Below are positions 1-4,690 of a stretch of DNA of 7,201 nucleotides, one piece after another. Source of the DNA: an uncultured Collinsella sp. (GTDB lineage: Bacteria > Actinomycetota > Coriobacteriia > Coriobacteriales > Coriobacteriaceae); NCBI GenBank assembly GCA_900754445.1, contig CAAECW010000052.1, positions 1 through 7,201 of the forward strand, given 5' to 3'. The notes beneath the pieces were generated by a model that saw only the letters and a list, made by a program, of their open reading frames with translations, had not been told where the DNA came from and made no database searches. Both the position numbers and the translations under genes were made by a program. Position 1 is the first letter of the stretch. Every line of letters begins with the position of its first letter.

Positions 1-65
1 CTAAGCCCCATCGCGCCGAGAGTACTGCGGGGTCAGCCCGTGGGAGGCCAGGGCGCCGCTGACCG
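1..65 (+). rRNA. rrf: 5S ribosomal RNA, 3' portion (partial)
   Basis: The window starts inside a 5S rRNA. The stretch at 3-27 matches the conserved 5S core: AAGC, then GCGCCGA and GTACTG (compare GCGCCGATGGTAGTG in Escherichia coli). After it come the GGGG/CCC helix and a GTGGGAGGCCAGG segment in place of the usual GCGAGAGTAGG, with spacing close to the E. coli molecule. The 3' end is estimated near 64-67, where CGCTGACCGG would pair with the missing 5' end to close helix I. The 5' half lies outside the window. A 5S gene here implies that an rRNA operon transcribed on this strand ends at this point. The identification rests on recalled consensus; the exact 3' end is uncertain. Confidence 0.82.
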
Positions 66-69
66 GTGG

Positions 70-84
70 ACGGCACCGAGCCGT
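70..84 (+). other. Small hairpin between 5S rRNA and terminator
   Basis: A perfect 5-base-pair stem, ACGGC (70-74) with GCCGT (80-84), encloses the 5-base loop ACCGA. It lies just past the estimated 3' end of the 5S rRNA and before the terminator. It could help precursor trimming or be incidental; the sequence alone does not decide. Confidence 0.35.
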
Positions 85-96
85 CATCGAACTGAG

Positions 97-128
97 AAGG
101 GGGAGGCCTCGCGGCCTCCCCCTTTTTT
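97..128 (+). terminator. Rho-independent terminator of the upstream rRNA operon
   Basis: A perfect 10-base-pair GC-rich stem, GGGGGAGGCC (99-108) with GGCCTCCCCC (113-122), has a 4-base loop TCGC (109-112) and is followed directly by six T residues (123-128). Two A residues before the stem (97-98) can pair with the first T residues and lengthen it. This is a textbook intrinsic terminator for + strand transcription. It should close the rRNA operon and separate it from the protein operon starting at 238. Confidence 0.93.
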
Positions 129-142
129 GCGTTTACGGGCTT

Positions 143-172
143 TTGTCTCACATAGTAGCTGTGTTTTATAAC
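143..172 (+). promoter_or_regulatory. Candidate sigma-70-type promoter, distal
   Basis: A -35-like TTGTCT (143-148, 4 of 6 to TTGACA) is separated by 18 bases from a -10-like TATAAC (167-172, 5 of 6 to TATAAT). It lies in the AT-rich stretch after the rRNA terminator. It would start transcription near 179, giving an untranslated leader of about 60 bases before acpS. Matches are partial, and it competes with the second candidate downstream. Confidence 0.4.
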
Positions 173-178
173 CCTCGT

Positions 179-208
179 TTGTCGCATCTTCTGTGAACGG
201 GCTACAAT
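179..208 (+). promoter_or_regulatory. Candidate sigma-70-type promoter, proximal to acpS
   Basis: A -35-like TTGTCG (179-184, 4 of 6) is 18 bases from a -10-like TACAAT (203-208, 5 of 6). The start point would be near 215, leaving a short leader of about 23 bases that contains the acpS ribosome binding site. Its position makes it the better candidate for driving the operon. It shares the TTGTC -35 core and the 18-base spacer with the distal candidate. Confidence 0.48.
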
Positions 209-227
209 AACTTAGTCTGTGCGATAT

Positions 228-240
228 GGAGGTGAACATG
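228..240 (+). promoter_or_regulatory. acpS ribosome binding site, decides the start
   Basis: GGAGG (228-232) stands five bases before the ATG at 238. An in-frame ATG at 226 overlaps this motif and has no Shine-Dalgarno sequence of its own, so 238 is chosen. The same five-base spacing is seen at the starts at 778, 3551 and 4184. Confidence 0.85.
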
Positions 241-777
241 GCTGAAGCTGGTATCGGCGTTGATATCGTCGAGATTTCCCGTATGAAATCAATTCTTGAA
301 AAGACGCCGTCGTTTGCTCGGCGTGTGTTTACCGAAGAAGAGCGTGCGTATTGTGATGCATCATCGCGTCCCGCTGCTCACTATGCCAGCCGCTTTGCTT
401 CGCGCGAGGCGGTACTTAAAGCTCTCGGCACGGGTTTTAGTCAAGGCGTTGGTCGCAAGGATGTTTCGGTTACGCGTGATAAACTCGGCAAACCGAAGGC
501 GCTGCTTTCGGGCCGTGCTCTCGAGATCGCTCAAGAGCTGGGTGTTGTTGAGGTCGCTCTTTCCATTACGCTTACAGGAGATTTAGCCGTTGCGAATGCC
601 ATCGCGATTACCGAAGATGCTCGGCCTAAGCCAAAAGAGGAAAAGGTGAGTACCAAGAAACGCGTAGCGCAGACATTTAAAGAGGCTCGCTCTGTTTTAG
701 ATGAGCTTGAGCAGCTGCAGAATTCAGCATTGACGGAGCACCTGGGCGATGCTTCGCAAGATACGCTAGGAGCATAG
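238..777 (+). CDS. acpS: Holo-[acyl-carrier-protein] synthase with C-terminal extension
   Basis: AcpS moves the 4'-phosphopantetheine arm of coenzyme A onto a serine of acyl carrier protein, activating it for fatty acid synthesis in the cytoplasm. The family domain spans about residues 4-124. It has the N-terminal GIGVDIVEI, with Mg-binding Asp9, and the signature FASREAVLKALGTG, with Glu57 and Lys61. It also has the GKPKALLSG strand region. The late SISH motif reads SITLT here, so the usual histidine is absent. The protein has 179 residues against about 120-130 for the family. The extra 55 residues are Lys/Glu-rich, probably helical, with a Leu/Glu-rich stretch (LDELEQLQ) that might form a short coiled coil. 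The stop at 775-777 directly abuts the next start. It is probably the first gene of the operon, behind the promoters at 143-208. The function of the tail is unknown. Confidence 0.9.
   Translation: MAEAGIGVDIVEISRMKSILEKTPSFARRVFTEEERAYCDASSRPAAHYASRFASREAVLKALGTGFSQGVGRKDVSVTRDKLGKPKALLSGRALEIAQELGVVEVALSITLTGDLAVANAIAITEDARPKPKEEKVSTKKRVAQTFKEARSVLDELEQLQNSALTEHLGDASQDTLGA
636..648 (+). promoter_or_regulatory. Possible internal translation start in the acpS tail
   Basis: AGAGG (636-640) lies five bases before an in-frame GTG at 646, the same spacing as the main starts in this operon. Initiation here would give a 43-residue peptide identical to the end of AcpS. The catalytic domain ends about a dozen codons earlier, so the site falls near the domain/tail junction. 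A purine-rich match can arise by chance in a Lys/Glu-rich coding stretch, so this is only a candidate. Confidence 0.2.
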
Positions 778-2394
778 ATGAAACCGGTTTTGAGTACCGA
801 AGAAGTCGTTCGTCTCGAGGACATCATCGAACGCGAAGGGACTTCGAAGGCCGAGCTTATGGAGCTAGCGGGTGAGTTTGCCGCCAACGAGGTCTTGAAG
901 CTCAATCCCGATCGGGTTCTCGTTCTGGTCGGTTTTGGTAATAATGGCGGAGACGGTTGGGTTGCCGCCGATATTCTGAGCCATAAGGGTGTGGACGTCG
1001 ATATCGTTTCTCCGGTTGAGCCGGATGAGATTCCTGCTGCTCTGGCACGTCATGTTGCTCGTCGTACTGCCGGCCGCGATGTGCACGTTTGCGTCGGCCC
1101 CTCGCGTGACGAACTCGAGGTTTTGATCGATAAGGCCGATGTTGTTGTCGATGCCATTTTTGGAACCGGTTTCCACGGGAATCTGCGTGCGCCGTTCTCC
1201 ATCTGGATTCCTACGGTCAATGAATGCGCCGATTGTGTCGTATCCATTGATGTCCCCTCGGGCCTGAATGCCGAGACGGGCGTTGTTGATGACGACTGCA
1301 TTCGTGCCGAGCATACGGTGACGATGATTGCGCCCAAGATTGGTCTGTATAGCGCTGATGGCCCCGAGTATGCTGGCGATTTGATCTGCGGCAATCTTTA
1401 CGACCGTCTTGACGAGGTCATCGATGATGCCGACCACGCCGCCGAGATTGTCGAGCCCGGTGACTTAGTTGATTACTTTGCCCCACTACCTACGAATATC
1501 GATAAGTATTCCCGTGGCTCTGTGCTTATTGTCGCCGGATCTGCGCAATATCCTGGTGCTGCCATTATGGCGGCCAAGTCTGCAGCTCGCGCGGGTGCTG
1601 GTTACGTGGCAGTCGCGGCTCCTGACGCCTGCGCCAATCTTATTCGCATGGCACTTCCTTCGATTCCCGTCTTTGCTATTCCGTCTGATTCCCGCGGCTC
1701 CTTTGGCGCCGCTGCGCGCATGACTGTGTGCGAGATTGCAAAGAAGTACAGCTGTGTACTGTGCGGTCCCGGTATGACGACATCTGCCGGCGCTATGCAG
1801 GTGGTTTCGGGCTTGCTCGAGCTTGATGTGCCGCTTATCTTGGACGCCGATGCACTCAACTGCCTTGCTAAGATTGCCATTGACGGTATTGATAGTAATC
1901 CCGAGATGTATCGTCGCGAGCAGCCGTTGGTTATGACGCCGCACTATCGTGAACTTTCGCGTCTGGTTGCCGGTGACGAGGTGAACGACCTTGGTACTGC
2001 GATTGCAGCCGCGCAGAAGGTTGTCTGGGCTGCAGGCTCTGACAATCTGGTGGTCATTGCCAAGGGGCCGACGACGGCTATCTGTGGCGTTGAGCGTGTG
2101 CTGCTGCCGCTCTCGGGTCCGGCTTCTCTGGCAACTGCCGGTTCGGGTGATGTTCTCGCGGGTATTTTGGCCGGCACGCTTGCCACCATGCGCGACAAGA
2201 TGGATCGTTGGGAGCTGCTGTATTCGTACGCCGTCGCACTTCACAGCTACGCCGGTTTTGCCGCGGCGACGGAGTATGGTGAGAAGAGCGTCATCGCGAC
2301 CGATCTTATCGACTTGATCGGTCCGGCCATGGAACTGGCGGCAAAGGATGCGCTCGAAGATCTGGGAATCATGGACGAAGGGTCGGATGACTAA
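778..2394 (+). CDS. nnr: Bifunctional NAD(P)H-hydrate repair enzyme (epimerase + ADP-dependent dehydratase)
   Basis: This enzyme repairs damaged, hydrated NADH and NADPH (NADHX, NADPHX) in the cytoplasm. The epimerase half interconverts the R and S forms; the dehydratase half restores the S form using ADP. The N-terminal YjeF_N domain (about residues 1-215) shows the Rossmann-like GFGNNGGDG (52-60), DAIFGTG starting at Asp125, and DVPSGLN starting at Asp158. The C-terminal ribokinase-like domain (about 228-530) shows KYSRGSVLIVAGS, LDADALN, TPHYRE, AKGPTT and ATAGSGDVLAG with the likely catalytic Asp458. The length of 538 residues fits the fused YjeF type. AGGAG (768-772) lies five bases before the ATG, which directly follows the acpS stop, so the two genes are probably translationally coupled. 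No key motif is missing. Confidence 0.95.
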   Translation: MKPVLSTEEVVRLEDIIEREGTSKAELMELAGEFAANEVLKLNPDRVLVLVGFGNNGGDGWVAADILSHKGVDVDIVSPVEPDEIPAALARHVARRTAGRDVHVCVGPSRDELEVLIDKADVVVDAIFGTGFHGNLRAPFSIWIPTVNECADCVVSIDVPSGLNAETGVVDDDCIRAEHTVTMIAPKIGLYSADGPEYAGDLICGNLYDRLDEVIDDADHAAEIVEPGDLVDYFAPLPTNIDKYSRGSVLIVAGSAQYPGAAIMAAKSAARAGAGYVAVAAPDACANLIRMALPSIPVFAIPSDSRGSFGAAARMTVCEIAKKYSCVLCGPGMTTSAGAMQVVSGLLELDVPLILDADALNCLAKIAIDGIDSNPEMYRREQPLVMTPHYRELSRLVAGDEVNDLGTAIAAAQKVVWAAGSDNLVVIAKGPTTAICGVERVLLPLSGPASLATAGSGDVLAGILAGTLATMRDKMDRWELLYSYAVALHSYAGFAAATEYGEKSVIATDLIDLIGPAMELAAKDALEDLGIMDEGSDD

Positions 2395-2396
2395 TC

Positions 2397-3542
2397 ATGA
2401 ATAAAGCCGATTTGACGCGCTGGTCCTGGGTCGAGATCGACCGCGGGGCGCTCCGTCGCAACACGAGGGCCTATAAGAACTTGCTGAATCCACGTCAGCG
2501 CCTGTGCTGCGTGGTCAAGGCCGATGCTTATGGTCATGGAGCTGTTGAGTGCGCCAAGATCATGTATTCGGCCGGTGCCGACATGTTTGCCGTGGCGACG
2601 GTTAACGAGGGCGTTGAGCTCCGACAGGGCGGGATTACGAAACCCATCCTCATCCTAAGCGAGCCGCCTATCGAGGCCATTCCGACGTTGCTCGAGTTTG
2701 ATATCATGCCTTCGGTCTATACGTCTGACTTTGCTCTTGCGTATGGCGAATGTGCCGTCGCGGCGGGCAAAGTGGGCAAGTATCATCTCGCCATCGAGAC
2801 GGGCATGAATCGTATCGGCGTTCACTACACGCAGGTGCTCGACTTTGTCCGCGGTATAAATTTCCATCGCGGTATTCAGTGCGACGGCGTATTTACGCAC
2901 TTCGCCACGGCCGATGAACCTTCGGGCTGGGACTACAAGCTGCAGTGTCAGCGCTTTACCGAGGCCGTTCAGGCCATTAAGGATGCGGGTTTTGAGTGCG
3001 GTATCGTGCACTGCGCCAACACGCCGTCCTCGATGCTCGACCCTTCGATGCATTTTGATATGATCCGCGCCGGCGTTGGCTTGTATGGCATGCAGCCGTG
3101 CGAGCTGAGTGGCCGCGTGATGCAGCTTGATCCCGTTATGAGCGTCCATGCGCGTGTGACGCGCGTGGCACACCCTGCGATGGGTGAGGGCGTGGGCTAC
3201 GGTTTTACCTACCGCGTACCGCGTACGCGCGTTCAGATCTGCACGCTGCCGATCGGTTATGCCGATGGCCTATCGCGTACGCTTTCCAATCGTATGGATG
3301 TGCTGTATCGCGGCGAGCGTGTGCATCAGGTTGGCAATATCTGCATGGACCAGTTTATGGTCGCCATTCAGTCCAACCCGGCACACGAGATTCCCGAGGC
3401 CGAGTATGGTGACGAGATGATTATTGTCGGCCGCGATGGCGATGCCGAGATCACTATGGACGAGATGGCCCGACTGCGCGGCACGATTAACTACGAGGTC
3501 GCCTGCGGCTTTGGCATGCGCCTCGACAAGGTCTACGTGTAG
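2397..3542 (+). CDS. alr: Alanine racemase
   Basis: A pyridoxal-phosphate enzyme that interconverts L- and D-alanine and so supplies D-alanine for peptidoglycan cross-links. It has 381 residues, normal for the family. The N-terminal TIM-barrel carries VVKADAYGHG with the cofactor-binding Lys41. The C-terminal beta domain carries VGYGFTYR with the second catalytic base Tyr268. It is followed by LPIGYADGLSR and by NICMDQFMV, the substrate-side MD motif. HCANTPSSM and IRAGVGLYG are further family blocks. The ATG lies two bases after the preceding stop. Its Shine-Dalgarno is weak (GAAGGG at 2377-2382 is 14 bases away), so translation probably depends on coupling to the upstream gene. Catabolic DadX-type racemases look similar, but the operon context favours the biosynthetic role. 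Confidence 0.96.
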   Translation: MNKADLTRWSWVEIDRGALRRNTRAYKNLLNPRQRLCCVVKADAYGHGAVECAKIMYSAGADMFAVATVNEGVELRQGGITKPILILSEPPIEAIPTLLEFDIMPSVYTSDFALAYGECAVAAGKVGKYHLAIETGMNRIGVHYTQVLDFVRGINFHRGIQCDGVFTHFATADEPSGWDYKLQCQRFTEAVQAIKDAGFECGIVHCANTPSSMLDPSMHFDMIRAGVGLYGMQPCELSGRVMQLDPVMSVHARVTRVAHPAMGEGVGYGFTYRVPRTRVQICTLPIGYADGLSRTLSNRMDVLYRGERVHQVGNICMDQFMVAIQSNPAHEIPEAEYGDEMIIVGRDGDAEITMDEMARLRGTINYEVACGFGMRLDKVYV

Positions 3543-3550
3543 GAGTCGCC

Positions 3551-4171
3551 ATGGGCGTCATGCACATTCCCGGCCATACCCATCAGGCGCCACGTGAGGT
3601 CGCACTCGAGGAGATCGAGGCCGTTCTGGGCGATTGTCACCTCTGCCAGCTCTACCAGTCGCGTCACAATATCGTGTTTGGCGTGGGAAACCCCCGCGCC
3701 CGCGTCATGTTTATCGGTGAGGCGCCGGGTCGCAACGAGGATTTGCAGGGCGAACCCTTTGTGGGGGCGGCGGGTGAAGACCTCAACGGCATTTTGTCGC
3801 TGGCGGGGCTCAAACGCGAAGACGTCTACATTGCCAATGTGCTTAAGTGCCGCCCGCCGGGAAACCGCAATCCGCGTCCCGAGGAAGTGCTGGCTTGCTC
3901 GCCGTTTTTGCGTGAGCAGATTCGAAGCATCTGGCCCGATATTATCGTGACGCTCGGCAACCCCGCGACGCACTTTGTGCTTAAGACCGAGATTGGCATT
4001 ACTAAGCTGCGCGGCAGGTTCCACCAGATGGGGCATTTTGTAGTAATGCCCACGTTCCATCCGGCAGCAGCGCTGCGCAATCCGGCGTGGCAGGAGCTGC
4101 TGGAGGAAGACTTTAAGATGCTGGGCGACTATCTGGAGCGACATCCCGCACCAGAGGACGCCTCGGAATAA
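3551..4171 (+). CDS. Uracil-DNA glycosylase, family 4 (4Fe-4S)
   Basis: It removes uracil, arising from cytosine deamination or dUTP misincorporation, as the first step of base excision repair. The 206-residue chain carries the four expected iron-sulfur cysteines: Cys29 and Cys32 (CHLC), Cys100 (NVLKCRPPGNR) and Cys116 (ACSPFL). The 16-residue step between the last two matches the family. Active-site blocks are GEAPGRNEDLQGEPFVGAAG (56-75), which carries the uracil-recognition motif of this family, and TFHPAAALRNP near the C-terminus. This places it in the UDG family 4/5 superfamily; the GEAPG form and the compact length favour family 4. AGGAG (3541-3545), overlapping the alr stop, lies five bases before the ATG. 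Two stop codons in a row (4169-4174) end it. Its place between alr and the t6A genes is less usual. Confidence 0.93.
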   Translation: MGVMHIPGHTHQAPREVALEEIEAVLGDCHLCQLYQSRHNIVFGVGNPRARVMFIGEAPGRNEDLQGEPFVGAAGEDLNGILSLAGLKREDVYIANVLKCRPPGNRNPRPEEVLACSPFLREQIRSIWPDIIVTLGNPATHFVLKTEIGITKLRGRFHQMGHFVVMPTFHPAAALRNPAWQELLEEDFKMLGDYLERHPAPEDASE

Positions 4172-4183
4172 TAAGGAGCATAT

Positions 4184-4690
4184 ATGTCCCTGGAGCGCCT
4201 GGGGGTAGGTACTTACAAAACGACTTGCGCTGCCGATACGGAGTACTTTGGCGAGCTAATTGCACTGTGCCTTGAGGACGGCGATGTGCTCATCCTGACC
4301 GGTGGCCTGGGGGTGGGCAAAACTCACTTTACCAAGGGCGTCTCGCGCGGGCTGGGCGATGGGCATATGGTTACGAGTCCTACGTTTGCGCTCATGGCCG
4401 TTCACGATCAAGGTCGTATTCCGCTGTTTCACTTTGATCTATACCGCCTGGAGCATGCCTACGAGCTCGAGGATACGGGCATTTTCGATGTGCTGGGCTA
4501 TGAGGGTGCTTGCCTGCTGGAATGGGGCGAACAATTCCAGGACGAGCTGACGGATGAGTATCTTTCGGTGACGCTCAAGCGTGATGAGGGCGACAGCGAT
4601 GTGCGAACGATAACGCTTGAGGCGCACGGTGACCGCGCAATGGAGCTTTCCCATTTGATTGATAAGGCTGTACAAGATGAGCTTGCATAA
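4184..4690 (+). CDS. tsaE: tRNA t6A37 biosynthesis ATPase TsaE
   Basis: TsaE is the P-loop ATPase that works with TsaB and TsaD to place threonylcarbamoyl on A37 of ANN-decoding tRNAs in bacteria. The 168-residue protein has Walker A GGLGVGKT (40-47, Lys46), the switch-like block VTSPTFALM, the HFDLYRLE block and LLEWGEQF, all typical of the family. The 30 or so C-terminal residues are variable and charged. AAGGAG (4173-4178) lies five bases before the ATG. The 3' end overlaps the next start by 14 bases, which suggests translational coupling to its partners TsaB and TsaD. No obvious defect is seen. Confidence 0.95.
   Translation: MSLERLGVGTYKTTCAADTEYFGELIALCLEDGDVLILTGGLGVGKTHFTKGVSRGLGDGHMVTSPTFALMAVHDQGRIPLFHFDLYRLEHAYELEDTGIFDVLGYEGACLLEWGEQFQDELTDEYLSVTLKRDEGDSDVRTITLEAHGDRAMELSHLIDKAVQDELA

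Noticed and set aside
226..237. Upstream ATG as start of acpS
   Set aside because: The codons at 226-237 are the ribosome binding site of the ATG at 238, and the four extra residues are not family-like.
1486..2244. Open frame on the - strand (252 codons) opposite the dehydratase domain
   Set aside because: It is an antisense shadow with Arg/His/Asn-rich unnatural composition; the + strand frame has all family motifs.
4659..4676. Upstream TTG as start of the TsaB-RimI-TsaD gene
   Set aside because: It would add six non-conserved residues and increase the overlap with tsaE; the ATG at 4677 has an AAGG site at a suitable distance.
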